Numbered from the stretch's first letter, positions 1-9,793 are shown. The stretch: 64,000 nucleotides of DNA from Paralcaligenes sp. KSB-10 (GCF_021266465.1 NZ_CP089848.1:62001-126000); one strand, 5' to 3'. Notes: generated by a model not told the origin, from the sequence alone. A program made the numbers and translations.

Positions 1-1474
1 CTCCGTCGATCCCCAAGGGGGCGCTGAAATGTCGTTCGCCGCGGTGCGACAAGGAAATTTCGCCGTCAAGTACTTCATATTCGCGCACGACACCCAATCC
101 TCCGCGGAAAAGCCCGGGTCCGCCGGATCCACTGCGCAGCGCAACCCGATGCACTCGCATTGGAGCTTCCATTTCAATGGCTTCAGCCGGTATGTTCATG
201 CAGTTGGTTGCATCGGTCTCGATTACATCGACTCCGTCGCGATCCATGCAGGCGCCGCTACCTCCCGCTATCGTTTCACCAATGATGAATTTCTCGCCGC
301 TCGGTTTGCGGCCACCGAAGGCCATGACCAGCAGCTCGCCGGCCGAAGCCGCCGGCACCGTCCCGGGCATGACGGGAGCGAGCGCGCCCAGCATGCAGCC
401 GGCAATGCGCTTAATGGTCGCGGTACGTGCATTCACCGGAGCGGGCTCCACCGGGTTGACCAGGCTACCGGGTGGCAGATGCAACGATATTGGCCGAAAA
501 CAACCTCCATTGTTCGGTATGGTCGAGTCTGTGAGGGCCCGCACTGCATAGCATGCCGCGGCAAGCGTGCCGGACCGCACGCAGTTCATCGGCCCTTTTA
601 CTTGCGGGCTGGTCCCTTCGAAGTCGAATCCGATATTGCCGTCCTTGACGGTAACGGTCACTTCGATGCGAATCTGCTTGTCCAGTTCGATACCGTCGTT
701 GTCGAGGTAGTCGACATAATGGTATGAGCCCGCAGGTATAGCCAGCAAGGCTTTGCGGGTCATGATTTCCGAGCGCGTCAACAAATCGTGGAAAATGCGC
801 TCGAGATGGCCCGCGCCGTAGACGTCGGCGAGCTCGGCGACACGCCGGGCACCCACGTTGCAGGCGGCGATTTCGGCGTTCAGGTCGCCCATGAAGGCAT
901 CTGGCGTGCGTACGTTTTGTCGCAGCATTTTCACCAGTGTGTCGTTATAAGCGCCCGCCACGCGCAATTTCAGAGGCGGGATGCGGATTCCTTCCTGATA
1001 AATTTCAGTGGCATTGGTCGGAACCGAGCCGGCCGTCATGCCGCCCACATCGCCGTGATGCGTCATGGCGCCGCTCAACGCAATGACGCGGCCGCGATGG
1101 AAGACCGGCGCCACAACAGCGATGTCAGGGAGATGGGTTCCGCCACAATAAGGATCGTTGATGATATAACTGTCGTTTTCCTGCATGGTTGCCACCGGAT
1201 AAGCCTCGATAATGGCGGCGACGGCTGGAATAAGCGTGGCCAGATGAATTGGAATCGCACAGGCCTGGGCGAGCGTCGTGCCGTCCGGAGTGAACAGGCT
1301 GGCCGAGGCATCCAGCCCTTCTTTGACAATGGGTGAAAACGAACTCTTCAGTAGCGTCATTTCCATTTCATTGGCAATACCTTCCAGCTTGTTGCGCACG
1401 ACTTCAACTGTAATGGGGTCCAGGTCCGCGGGACCGGCCGCAGGTATTTCCCGGTGCTTGGCGTTCATATCCAT
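1..1474 (-). CDS. hyuB: Hydantoinase B / oxoprolinase family subunit (HyuB), 3' end outside window
   Basis: About 491 codons are visible and the gene runs off the left edge. The ATG at 1474 is preceded by AAGGAG with a 6-nt spacer. The translation carries family hallmarks: DPITVEVVRNKLEGIANEM near residues 19-37, NDPYCGGTHLPDI near 106, and a late glycine-rich GETIAGGSGA segment. HyuB-type proteins pair with HyuA to form ATP-dependent amidohydrolases or carboxylases (N-methylhydantoinase, 5-oxoprolinase, acetophenone or acetone carboxylase). HyuA ends 17 nt upstream, so the two are co-transcribed. The importer genes further upstream suggest the substrate is brought in by that transporter. The exact substrate cannot be read from sequence. 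The family call is firm; the C-terminus is unseen. Confidence 0.93.
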   Translation of the reverse strand, partial: MDMNAKHREIPAAGPADLDPITVEVVRNKLEGIANEMEMTLLKSSFSPIVKEGLDASASLFTPDGTTLAQACAIPIHLATLIPAVAAIIEAYPVATMQENDSYIINDPYCGGTHLPDIAVVAPVFHRGRVIALSGAMTHHGDVGGMTAGSVPTNATEIYQEGIRIPPLKLRVAGAYNDTLVKMLRQNVRTPDAFMGDLNAEIAACNVGARRVAELADVYGAGHLERIFHDLLTRSEIMTRKALLAIPAGSYHYVDYLDNDGIELDKQIRIEVTVTVKDGNIGFDFEGTSPQVKGPMNCVRSGTLAAACYAVRALTDSTIPNNGGCFRPISLHLPPGSLVNPVEPAPVNARTATIKRIAGCMLGALAPVMPGTVPAASAGELLVMAFGGRKPSGEKFIIGETIAGGSGACMDRDGVDVIETDATNCMNIPAEAIEMEAPMRVHRVALRSGSGGPGLFRGGLGVVREYEVLDGEISLSHRGERHFSAPLGIDG

Positions 1475-1491
1475 GTCACGCTCCTTGAAAA

Positions 1492-3558
1492 TCAAACTGT
1501 AGTGATTAAAAGATTGCCGCCCTCGACCACCCGCGCCTGCCAGCCAGGTTCCACGACGATGGTCGTGTCGGTTTGCTCGATGATGGCGGGACCCTGGATC
1601 AGGGCGCCAGGTGCCAGCGCTTCGCGCTCGAATACCTGCGCATCGACATAGCCATCGGTACTCACCATGATTTTGCGGTTGTTCTTGCGGGCTTGCATGC
1701 TGTTATGCCGATACGCCGGAGATGGGCTTTCGGCATGGGCAAAAGCCTGATGTATCGTGCGCAGATTGACGATCTGGGCGGGGAAATCGGTGCTGTGACC
1801 ATAAACCCGGTTGTGTGCCGCGAGAAAGTCTGTACGCAAGCGGCCGATGGGATCCGCGTCATCCGTATCGATTGGTATCTCAAGATAATAAGATTGGCCC
1901 ACATAGCACACATCGGCAAAATGGAAAATCTTCACCTTGCTGCGCTCTATGCCCTCGGCGGCCATCAGGCCAAGGCATTCCTCATCCAGATTGCGACATG
2001 CCGCTTTCATTGGCTCAAGAGCCCGCGCTTCGAGCGGATACGGAAACGAAATGGCCATTTCGTGTTCGACCGGAGCATCGAGCAGCCCTGCCGCCGATAG
2101 CACGCCTGGATGCAGCGGCACGATGATGCGGCGCATGCCAAGTTCACGTGCGAGTGCATTGGCGTGTATGGGACCTCCTCCGCCCAGGGGCAGCAGCGCG
2201 AACTGGCGCGGGTCGACTCCTCGTCCTACAGATACCAGCCGGATTCCTTCGGCCATATTGGAGTTGACAACGCGGTGGATGCCGAAGGCGGCCTGCTCGA
2301 CCGACATTCCCAAAGGTTTTGCGATGGATTGTTCGATAACCCGCCAGGCCAGTTCAGGTTCGAGCTTGAGCATGCCTCCTGCGAAATAATCGGGATTCAC
2401 GTAGCCGAGCACCACCGAGGCGTCCGTCACTGTTGGCTTGTCGCCTCCGCGTCCGTAACAGGCCGGCCCCGGTTCGGATCCCGCCGAGAGGGGGCCGACC
2501 TTGAGGCCGCCGGCCCCATCGATCCAGGCTATGCTTCCGCCGCCGGCACCAATCGCATTGACGTCGACCATCGGCACTCGGACTGCGTAAGTATCGATGA
2601 TGCCCTCGGCGGCGATCATGGGCTTGCCCTGGCTGATCAGCGCGATGTCGGAGCTGGTCCCGCCGATATCGACTGTAATGACATCGTCGATGTGAGCCTC
2701 TTGCCCGACCATGCGCCCGCCGATCACGCCTGCGGCCGGCCCGGATAGAAACAAGCGCACCGGACGTCGCCTGGCAACGTGGGATGAGGCTATTCCACCG
2801 CGCGATTGCATCAATTGCAGAGGAGCGTTGACTCCGATCTTTATCAGATCGCGTTCCATCTCGGCGAGATAACGGTCCACGCCCGGCTTGATGTAGGCAT
2901 CGAACGCCGTGATGCATGTGCGTTCATATTCGCGAAATGCCGGATCCACTTCGCTGGAAATAGAGACCATGATGTCTGGCGCAATTTCATGGATAATTTC
3001 GCGGGTGCGCAACTCATGGGCCGGATTCAGGAAGGAGAACAAATAAGAGACGGCAATCGCTTGAACCCCCGCATGCAATAGTTCTTGCACCGCCATTCGG
3101 ACCGATTCCTCATCGAGTGCGGTCAATATGTCGCCGCTTGCGGTGATTCGTTCACGCACTTCTTTGCGCAATGCTCCCGGAACCAGGAATACGGGCGTTT
3201 GCGGCACGAGTGCCAGGTCGTACATGGCGTGCCGGTTCTGCCGGCCAATTTCGATCACGTCCTTGAATCCCTGTGTGGCCAGCAGGCCGAGTTTTGCCCC
3301 CTTGCGTTCCAGGACGGCATTGGTCGCGGCGGTCGTACCGTGCACAAAGCGGGCGATTTGCCCGGGCTGCACACCCCATTCCCGCATCATGTATTCGACG
3401 GCGTGGCGCACCCCGGCACTGGGGTTGGCGCGGGTGGTCGGGATCTTGACCAAACGCACTTCCGCATCGGCGCTGCGGCACACCACATCGGTAAATGTGC
3501 CTCCGATATCCACTCCGATTTCATAGAGGGCACTGTTCTGTTGTCTGGTGTCGGTCAT
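1492..3558 (-). CDS. hyuA: Hydantoinase A / oxoprolinase family subunit (HyuA)
   Basis: A 688-residue cytoplasmic protein with the actin-like ATPase fold of HyuA/OplAH N-terminal halves. The first phosphate-binding signature is VDIGGTFTDVV at residues 18-28. The second is VDIGGTSSDIALI near residue 297, followed by a glycine-rich NAIGAGGGSIAWID segment. The length (about 690) is normal for stand-alone HyuA. With HyuB it would couple ATP hydrolysis to opening of a cyclic amide or to carboxylation. It follows the ABC transporter ATPase gene by 56 nt and precedes hyuB by 17 nt on the same strand. Whether it acts on hydantoins, 5-oxoproline or another compound is not decided. Confidence 0.95.
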   Translation of the reverse strand: MTDTRQQNSALYEIGVDIGGTFTDVVCRSADAEVRLVKIPTTRANPSAGVRHAVEYMMREWGVQPGQIARFVHGTTAATNAVLERKGAKLGLLATQGFKDVIEIGRQNRHAMYDLALVPQTPVFLVPGALRKEVRERITASGDILTALDEESVRMAVQELLHAGVQAIAVSYLFSFLNPAHELRTREIIHEIAPDIMVSISSEVDPAFREYERTCITAFDAYIKPGVDRYLAEMERDLIKIGVNAPLQLMQSRGGIASSHVARRRPVRLFLSGPAAGVIGGRMVGQEAHIDDVITVDIGGTSSDIALISQGKPMIAAEGIIDTYAVRVPMVDVNAIGAGGGSIAWIDGAGGLKVGPLSAGSEPGPACYGRGGDKPTVTDASVVLGYVNPDYFAGGMLKLEPELAWRVIEQSIAKPLGMSVEQAAFGIHRVVNSNMAEGIRLVSVGRGVDPRQFALLPLGGGGPIHANALARELGMRRIIVPLHPGVLSAAGLLDAPVEHEMAISFPYPLEARALEPMKAACRNLDEECLGLMAAEGIERSKVKIFHFADVCYVGQSYYLEIPIDTDDADPIGRLRTDFLAAHNRVYGHSTDFPAQIVNLRTIHQAFAHAESPSPAYRHNSMQARKNNRKIMVSTDGYVDAQVFEREALAPGALIQGPAIIEQTDTTIVVEPGWQARVVEGGNLLITTV

Positions 3559-3614
3559 GATGTACTGTCTCTCTCTTTGCGTGTTTGCCGATTTTTAAAA
3601 GATATTTGCGCTTG

Positions 3615-4754
3615 TCAGTTTCCAGGTAGGGGGAAAACCAGCATGTCGGCGGCATTCCATCCCATTTTCACGGCGCTGCCGGGCATGGCCTGGATTACGC
3701 CTTTGCAACTGCGGTTCTGGGATGCGACAGTGAAGTCTCCACAGGCGGATTGAAGGAAAACCATGCTTTTCTCTCCGGTGAAAATCACTTCGGACACCCG
3801 CCCATCAAGCAGGCCGGTATAGCCGTTGATATGCGATCCCTCCGGTACCAGTTCAATTTTTTCCGGCCTCAGCACCACCAGAACTGGATCTCCCACCTCG
3901 ATGTCCGGGTTGTCCCTGGCCAGGCAGGCCTCCTCGCGGCCTTCGATGCGTATCAGCGCGCAGCCATTCTCGCGTCCGATCATGTTCCCTGGCATGCGAT
4001 TCGTTTTACCGATGAATTCGGCCACAAAAAGCGTTGCCGGTCTGCCATAGATTGCCTGCGGGGTATCGAATTGCTCGACTCGCCCGTTATTCATCACGGC
4101 AATCCGGTCGGCCATGGCCATGGCCTCGTGCTGGTCATGCGTTACGAAAATCGTGGTAATCCGCAGGCGCCGCTGCAATTGCCGCAATTCGATCTGCATG
4201 GATTCGCGCAGCTTGGCATCCAGAGCGCTGAACGGCTCGTCGAGCAATAATGCGGTCGGGTTGGTGACAATGGCGCGCGCCAGCGCGATGCGTTGTTGCT
4301 GGCCGCCGGAAAGTTGGGCAGGAAACCGTTCGGCGAGATGACGCATCTGTACCAGGTCAAGCGCGCCCTCGACCTGAGGCGCTATCTGCCGCTTGGGTGT
4401 GCCGTGCATCTTCAAGCCGAATGCAACGTTCTGCCATACGGTCAAGTGAGGAAACAAGGCATAGCTTTGAAACACCATGCCCAGATCGCGTTTATGAATA
4501 GCTTGTTTCAAGACCGAGGCATCATCGATACGAATGTCTCCGGCCGAGGGCGTCACCAAGCCGGCTATGCTCCTGAGCACGGTTGTTTTGCCGCAGCCGG
4601 ATGGCCCCAGCAAGGCAACGAATTCGCCAGGCTGTACCTCGAGATTCATATCCGACACAACCGTTTGTGATTGGTAGGATTTTTCCAGCCCGATAATGGC
4701 CAGATGCCCTCTGTGCCGCGGTGACTCATGCAGGTTCCGATCAGTCATTTTCAT
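3615..4754 (-). CDS. ABC importer ATP-binding protein, PotA-like with TOBE domain
   Basis: A 379-residue ATPase energising the adjacent importer. Walker A is GPSGCGKTT near residue 53. The signature is LSGGQQQRIALARA, Walker B is LLLDEPFSALD, and the switch histidine is in VTHDQHEAMAMADR. The C-terminal third (about 280-375) is the TOBE region of the spermidine/putrescine, iron and 2-aminoethylphosphonate class. Its ATG overlaps the stop of the upstream permease in an ATGA junction, so translation is coupled. The hydantoinase genes follow directly. Class is certain; substrate is unknown, and polyamine transport should not be assumed. Confidence 0.94.
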   Translation of the reverse strand: MKMTDRNLHESPRHRGHLAIIGLEKSYQSQTVVSDMNLEVQPGEFVALLGPSGCGKTTVLRSIAGLVTPSAGDIRIDDASVLKQAIHKRDLGMVFQSYALFPHLTVWQNVAFGLKMHGTPKRQIAPQVEGALDLVQMRHLAERFPAQLSGGQQQRIALARAIVTNPTALLLDEPFSALDAKLRESMQIELRQLQRRLRITTIFVTHDQHEAMAMADRIAVMNNGRVEQFDTPQAIYGRPATLFVAEFIGKTNRMPGNMIGRENGCALIRIEGREEACLARDNPDIEVGDPVLVVLRPEKIELVPEGSHINGYTGLLDGRVSEVIFTGEKSMVFLQSACGDFTVASQNRSCKGVIQAMPGSAVKMGWNAADMLVFPLPGN

Positions 4755-5557
4755 GCCTGGCTTTCTCTGGACGCGAACATCATATTGCCAACCCCGAAAA
4801 TACGTTCCAGAAGCAGCAGCGCAACAATCACTATGAAAATCTGGACTGTTGAAATGGCCGCTACGGCGGGATCGTAGTTGTAAATGAGATAACTCAAGAG
4901 CATGACCGGCAGTGTCGTTGTATCTGTATTCGTCAATAGCAACGCGACAGCCACCTCGTCGAAGGACATCAGAAATGCGAAGATGGCTCCCGCCAAAATT
5001 CCGGGCCGGATCAAAGGCAGGGTTACGTACCAGAAGGTTCGCAATGGCCCCGCGCCGTGTACCGCCGCGGCATATTCGATTTCTTGATTGGCATTGACAT
5101 AAACGCCAAAAACGGTGCGCATGACATAAGGCACGATGATTACAGTATGTCCCGCCACCAGCGCCGCGAAGGAACTATCCATGCCGATTTTTGGCACAAA
5201 AAACAATAGCCCGGTGGCTAGAATAATGGTGGGCAGGCTCAGTGGCGAGAGCAGGAACATCTGGATTTCGCGCAGGCCGCGCATGGGATGGCGCACCATT
5301 ACTATGGCGGCGGGTACGGCAAGGATTACCGCAAGGAACGTCGAGGCGCAGCCAAGCCGGAAACTGTTCCACAGGGGCAATAGAAACTGCGGATCGGACA
5401 ATACCTTGTTGAACCAGCGCAAAGACAAGGCAGGCGGAGGGAATGTGACGAAATCGCCGGGGGTGAGCGCCACGGCCACTACAATCAGGACGGGAACCAG
5501 CAGAAAGAACACCATGGCGGCGATATAGGCTTTGAGCAGGATGCTGAAATGGCTCAT
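4751..5557 (-). CDS. ABC importer permease, PotC-like
   Basis: A 268-residue inner-membrane protein with about six hydrophobic segments and the EAA-type cytoplasmic loop (EYAAAVHGAGPLRTFWYVTL) that contacts the ATPase. I start it at ATG 5557 (MSHFSILLKAY), which overlaps the upstream permease stop as ATGA. The longer reading frame back to 5659 has a polar, unlikely N-terminus lying inside the other permease gene. It forms a heterodimeric channel with the neighbouring permease. Both ends overlap neighbouring genes by 4 nt, as expected in a tight transporter operon. Confidence 0.93.
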   Translation of the reverse strand: MSHFSILLKAYIAAMVFFLLVPVLIVVAVALTPGDFVTFPPPALSLRWFNKVLSDPQFLLPLWNSFRLGCASTFLAVILAVPAAIVMVRHPMRGLREIQMFLLSPLSLPTIILATGLLFFVPKIGMDSSFAALVAGHTVIIVPYVMRTVFGVYVNANQEIEYAAAVHGAGPLRTFWYVTLPLIRPGILAGAIFAFLMSFDEVAVALLLTNTDTTTLPVMLLSYLIYNYDPAVAAISTVQIFIVIVALLLLERIFGVGNMMFASRESQA

Positions 5558-6441
5558 GGCCGGGCCTCGTGCGCCGTGTGCCGCAAACGCGCTTGCAGCC
5601 ATAAAAGGGCAAGTACAACCGCCAGAAGAATAATTCCGAGCGCGGCCGCCGTCGGCCAATCCGATGCCACCGTCAGACGCTGGTAAATGAGCAGCGGCAG
5701 TACCATTGTGGAATTTTTACCAAGCAGCATTACGGTAACGAAGCTGCCTATGGTCAGTGTGAATGTCAGGATGGAGCCCGTGATGATGCCCTCCGTGCAG
5801 AGCGGCAGCATGACGTGGTAGAACACCCGCGCGCGATGCGCGCCCAGCACCTGGGCCGCTTCTTCGATACTTGCGTCCAGCGTTTCGATGGTGCTTGCAA
5901 TCGCCAGCACCATGAAGGGCAAAAGGACGTGGACGAGTGCGATCGTGATGCCCGTCCAACTGTACATGAGGTCGACGCTTGGCAGCCCCAGGCCGCGCAA
6001 GACGGCATTGATCACGCCGTTGCTGCCCAGTATCACCATCCATCCGAAAGAACGGACGACCACGCTGACAAGCAGGGGGGCCACCAACACGAAGACCAAT
6101 GCGGCCTTCCAGCCCCCCCTAGCCCGTGCGATGGCATAGGCCAGGGGATACCCGGTAATCAGGCATATGGCAACGACGACGACACCCAGCATGAGTGTTT
6201 GTCCGAGTACTCGCAGATAGTATGGGTCGCTGGCGACTTTTATATAGTAGGCGGCGGTCAGCGTCCCGCTATCGGGCGTCTTCAGGCTCTGCTGAAAATT
6301 GATCAGCAGCGGGCCGACAAAAAAAACCAGCAGGAACAGCACGGCGGGCGCCAGCAAAACAAGTGGCTTCCACTTGAAGGCGGGCCACATGCTTGCTTGC
6401 CCGGAAAAGACGGTGTTCGATACTTTCCGACTTTGGGCCAT
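5554..6441 (-). CDS. ABC importer permease, PotB-like
   Basis: A 295-residue inner-membrane protein with six predicted helices after a short cytoplasmic N-terminus. The EAA loop is EEAAQVLGAHRARVFYHVML near residue 200. It is the first of the two permeases and lies 32 nt downstream of the binding-protein gene. The family handles polyamines, opines, iron and related small cations; the hydantoinase linkage hints at an amide or cyclic nitrogen compound, which is inference. Confidence 0.93.
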   Translation of the reverse strand: MAQSRKVSNTVFSGQASMWPAFKWKPLVLLAPAVLFLLVFFVGPLLINFQQSLKTPDSGTLTAAYYIKVASDPYYLRVLGQTLMLGVVVVAICLITGYPLAYAIARARGGWKAALVFVLVAPLLVSVVVRSFGWMVILGSNGVINAVLRGLGLPSVDLMYSWTGITIALVHVLLPFMVLAIASTIETLDASIEEAAQVLGAHRARVFYHVMLPLCTEGIITGSILTFTLTIGSFVTVMLLGKNSTMVLPLLIYQRLTVASDWPTAAALGIILLAVVLALLWLQARLRHTAHEARP

Positions 6442-6473
6442 TGCCGTTCATCCAAAATAATGAGGGTTGTGGC

Positions 6474-7517
6474 TTATTGAATCTCTTTGTTCCAGCGTTC
6501 GACCCAGCCGGGAATCTTGTCAATGATTTCGGAATAGGGCGGAATAATGACACGGTCGGCCGACGTCACCTTGTTCTTGATGTCGGGTGGGTAGACCACG
6601 GTCTTGTTTGTAATTCCGTATAGGATGGTTTCGGCATGGCCAAGCTGCCCTTTGGGCGAGAGGGCGCAGTTGAGGTAATCCCAGGCGATATCCGGCGAGT
6701 TTTTCACCTTTGAAATCAATACGGATCCTGCAATGGTGTTGGGCTGGGGTATATAGAAACCGGCCCATGGATTGCCTTTGTCGATGAAGCTGTGTGCGCG
6801 CCCATCCCAATATAGGACAATGTCGGCGGTCTTGGTTCCAAAGAGATTCAGGGCTTCGACGGGCGTATTCCAGAATTTGACGATATAAGGCTGCATGGCC
6901 TTGATTTTCTGGAATGCGGTGTCGATACTGCCCCCATATTGTTGAGCGACAAACCAGATGAATTCAGGTCCCCAGGTGTACGTGCCCGATGGCCAGGCTA
7001 TTTTTTTGCCATACTTGCCTGCAATGATTCCTTCGATGAGATCCTTCCAGGAGGCGGGGGGATTCTTGATCGCTTCCTTGTTGTACATGACACCCATGGC
7101 GCCAAAATTCAGGACGACCGAATAATCATTCCAGGGTTTGTGAAAGGAGTCGGGGATGTCTTTCAGATAAGGCACTTTGGCCTGCGTGATTTTATCGAGC
7201 AGCCCTTCGCGGCCGGCGCGAAAACTGTCTGCCTCGGCCAGCGTGATCACATCGATCGGCGGCTTGGATGGATTGGCGCGGATTTTATTCAACCATGCCG
7301 CCGATTCGCCCGTCAGCACGTCGACCTTGACGCCGGTCTTCTTTTCAAAACACGAAACAAAATTCTTTTTGACGGAATCGGCCCAGATCCCGCCATAAGC
7401 CGTGGCGACTATCTTGTCGGGTTTGTTCTTCGCATTGACAGTTGGTACGGTTAGCGTCAGGCCGGCCAATAGGACGGCTCCCAATATGCCTGAAGAAGCT
7501 CTTGAAATTGCTCGCAT
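6474..7517 (-). CDS. Periplasmic solute-binding protein of the PotD/PotF-like family
   Basis: A 347-residue exported receptor. I use ATG 7517, which has AAAGGAAAA upstream and gives a clean signal peptide (basic MRAISRAS, hydrophobic GAVLLAGLTLTV, cleavage after NAK or VNA). The earlier ATG at 7547 would add ten polar residues before it. The mature part fits class II extracellular binding proteins: ATAYGGIWADS at the mature N-terminus, then PPIDVITLAEAD and SGTYTWGPEF. It is the first gene of the importer-hydantoinase operon, and a 28-bp dyad lies about 90 nt upstream of it (7605-7632). Confidence 0.93.
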   Translation of the reverse strand: MRAISRASSGILGAVLLAGLTLTVPTVNAKNKPDKIVATAYGGIWADSVKKNFVSCFEKKTGVKVDVLTGESAAWLNKIRANPSKPPIDVITLAEADSFRAGREGLLDKITQAKVPYLKDIPDSFHKPWNDYSVVLNFGAMGVMYNKEAIKNPPASWKDLIEGIIAGKYGKKIAWPSGTYTWGPEFIWFVAQQYGGSIDTAFQKIKAMQPYIVKFWNTPVEALNLFGTKTADIVLYWDGRAHSFIDKGNPWAGFYIPQPNTIAGSVLISKVKNSPDIAWDYLNCALSPKGQLGHAETILYGITNKTVVYPPDIKNKVTSADRVIIPPYSEIIDKIPGWVERWNKEIQ

Positions 7518-7951
7518 GTGTTTTCCTTTGGTGATGGGCGTTATCACTCGACGCAGCGCTTTCGGAGCCGCGTAAATGATAAGGTCTGGTGTTTTTGTTG
7601 TATCGCATACCGATACTTGAATATCGATATGCTATATCCATACTACCTTTTTGAGATAGCTTGTCAAGGATTTTGTGGACGGCCGCCGGTCTGCGCCGAC
7701 GCTGAAACACATTGCTTGTCTGAACGATTTTGCAGTTCATCGAATTGCTGGATGCAAGGCGTGTTGACGAACTGCAAATCCTTTATTCCCGCGTTCGGGT
7801 TTTCCCCGAAATGATGCGGAATGTCTCAACCGCTGGGAAATGCAGTTGCGTTACATGTCCGGGCCTATCGCTACATGGATGGAAAGCTTCTATCGTTTGG
7901 CCGATATATCTGCAACGATGCATCGCGGTATGCGACGCCGAAGGAGCTCTC
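7518..7951. promoter_or_regulatory. Divergent intergenic region between importer operon and lactonase
   Basis: 434 bases with no convincing gene. The A/T-rich part (7590-7665) carries an imperfect inverted repeat, GCATACCGATA at 7605-7615 and TATCGATATGC at 7622-7632. The arms match at 10 of 11 positions and are separated by 6 nt. Its position suggests an operator or promoter for the leftward operon. The rest, up to AAGGAG at 7941, shows nothing else I can support. Confidence 0.5.
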
Positions 7952-9076
7952 ATGACGTTGTCCATCCCTGCCGCGGCGGGCGCTTTTGCCGCTGGCCTGC
8001 TGTCGCTGACGGCCCACGCGGCAACCTTTGTTTATGTTTCCAACGCGGGCGATGGGAATATTTCAGTCTACAAACTGAATGCCGGCAATGGCGCTTTGCA
8101 AGCACTGGGTACGGCTCCAGCCGGAATGGCCGTAATGCCCATGGCCATCAGCCCCGATCGTCGCTATCTTTATGCTTCGATCCGGTCCAAGCCCTATTCG
8201 GTCATTTCCTATCTGATCGATTCGAAAACCGGAGCCTTGACTCAGCTTGGCAAGTCGGCATTGCCCGATAGCATGGCGTATGTGTCGACCGACAGAAACG
8301 GCCGTTACCTGTTCAGCGCCTCGTACGGGGGTGATGTGATTGCGGTGAATCCGATTGGGCCGCAAGGAGTGGTCCAGGGAGAAAGCCTGCAGATTATTAA
8401 AACAGGGCCTCATGCCCATTCGATTCTGCCGGACTTGAGCAACCGGTTTGTCTACGTAGCCAATCTTGGGGCAGACAAGGTGCTGCAGTTTTCCTTCGAT
8501 GAAAAAACCGGGAGGCTTGAGCCCATAGGCCCGGGATATGTGCGAACGCAGCAAGGATCCGGCCCGCGGCATCCGGCGCTATCGCCCAATGGCCGTTTCC
8601 TTTATGAAATAAGCGAGTTGATGGGCATAGTCACGACGTATCGTATCGATCCGTCGAGCGGAGCATTGACGCAGGTGAGTTCGATATCGGGGCTGGACCC
8701 GAAGTTGAAATTGCCCAATGGATTGACGGGCCCGACGCCGGCCGGCGATACCACCCCTCGTATTTGGGCCGCCGACATGCATATCACGCCCGACGGCCGC
8801 TTTGTGTATGTGTCCGAGCGCACCAGCAGTACGATTTCCGCTTTTTCCGCCGACCCGCTGACCGGCAAGCTCGATTACCTGTCCACTACCAAGGTAGAGA
8901 AGCAGCCGCGTGGTTTCAATATCGATCCGCGCGGCAACTATATGGTGGTTTCCGGGGAAAAATCGAACAAGGTCGGGGTGTATGCCATCGACCGGAAAAC
9001 CGGCGGCCTGAACCTGCTAGGACAATACCCGGGCGGCAAGGGCGCCAACTGGGTTGAGATCGTGGAGTACAACTGA
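7952..9076 (+). CDS. Exported lactonase-family beta-propeller (6-phosphogluconolactonase/YbhE-like)
   Basis: A 374-residue protein starting at ATG 7952 behind AAGGAG (5-nt spacer). A longer frame back to 7730 exists but lacks a sensible N-terminus. The N-terminus is a signal peptide ending LSLTAHA, so the protein should be periplasmic or secreted, unlike cytoplasmic Pgl. Propeller blades repeat with phrases such as FVYVSNAGDGNISVYKLN, RYLYASIR, RFVYVANLGADKVLQF and GRFVYVSERTSSTISAF. The family includes 6-phosphogluconolactonases and muconate-lactonizing-like folds; the true substrate is open. It is divergent from the importer operon and convergent with the TetR gene. Confidence 0.88.
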   Translation: MTLSIPAAAGAFAAGLLSLTAHAATFVYVSNAGDGNISVYKLNAGNGALQALGTAPAGMAVMPMAISPDRRYLYASIRSKPYSVISYLIDSKTGALTQLGKSALPDSMAYVSTDRNGRYLFSASYGGDVIAVNPIGPQGVVQGESLQIIKTGPHAHSILPDLSNRFVYVANLGADKVLQFSFDEKTGRLEPIGPGYVRTQQGSGPRHPALSPNGRFLYEISELMGIVTTYRIDPSSGALTQVSSISGLDPKLKLPNGLTGPTPAGDTTPRIWAADMHITPDGRFVYVSERTSSTISAFSADPLTGKLDYLSTTKVEKQPRGFNIDPRGNYMVVSGEKSNKVGVYAIDRKTGGLNLLGQYPGGKGANWVEIVEYN

Positions 9077-9106
9077 TCCGGTATGTGGCTTGCCCGGATG
9101 CCGCGA

Positions 9107-9793
9107 TCATCTCAGCAAGTAGCTTTCCAGAATGCCCATGACAAATTCGGCGTATTGGGTCACATTGACGGCCTGGTTGCGATATTTGCGCCGCTTCAGG
9201 TACCAGTCCTGCATCATGGCCTTGATGACAGAAGAAAGCAGGCGTGCATCGATGGGTTTGAAAGCCTGCGCGGCAACGCCTTGCTCAATGATGTCGAAAA
9301 TAATATTTTCGATTTCAAGTTCGATCGCGATGGCTTCTTTTTTTTCTTTGGCGGGCAGGCTTTTGGCTTCCATGAATGAAAAGCTGAACCACGCCAGCAT
9401 AAGTTCGCTGAGGTATAAATGGGTTTTGATTGCCGCAAATAATTTGTCCCGGGCGGCATCGATGCCTTGTGTGTAGGCCAGCATGGTGCGCCGGGTCAGG
9501 ATGAACCCGTGACTCTGGATCAGATGGATCAGATCGTCCTTGTTCTTGATGTAGGCATACAGGCCGCCAATGCTGAAGCCCGAGTCGGCGCACAGGTCTC
9601 GCAGCGACATGGCGTGAAAGCCTTTTGAACTGGCCAGCCGCAAGGTCGATTCAATAATGCGGGCCAGGTTCTTGACCGCTACATATTCCTTTTTAATGCG
9701 AATGCGATCCTTGTTTTTACGGTACAGCTCGCGATAGATTTCATCTTTGGAAAGACTCAGTTCGATCTTGAACGATTCAAAATCAGAAATCAT
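9107..9793 (-). CDS. TetR/AcrR-family transcriptional regulator
   Basis: About 228 residues. The N-terminal helix-turn-helix is in the stretch MSLRDLCADSGFSIGGLYAYI, typical of TetR proteins; the rest is an all-helical ligand domain. I choose ATG 9793; a TTG at 9820 would add nine residues. It lies 69 nt downstream of the ComB-like gene on the same strand, at the 3' end of the acyl-CoA operon. The perfect 12-bp palindrome upstream of that operon (15681-15692) is a reasonable candidate operator. TetR proteins of acyl-CoA operons usually respond to acyl-CoA thioesters; that role here is inferred. Confidence 0.88.
   Translation of the reverse strand: MISDFESFKIELSLSKDEIYRELYRKNKDRIRIKKEYVAVKNLARIIESTLRLASSKGFHAMSLRDLCADSGFSIGGLYAYIKNKDDLIHLIQSHGFILTRRTMLAYTQGIDAARDKLFAAIKTHLYLSELMLAWFSFSFMEAKSLPAKEKKEAIAIELEIENIIFDIIEQGVAAQAFKPIDARLLSSVIKAMMQDWYLKRRKYRNQAVNVTQYAEFVMGILESYLLR

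Noticed and set aside
29-727. Plus-strand frame of 232 codons at the left end, with further plus-strand frames to 1500
   Set aside because: They lie opposite hyuB, whose minus-strand translation matches the family throughout.
9076-9099. ATCCGG/CCGGAT stem between lactonase and TetR genes as a terminator
   Set aside because: Only 6 bp with a 12-nt loop and no T run.
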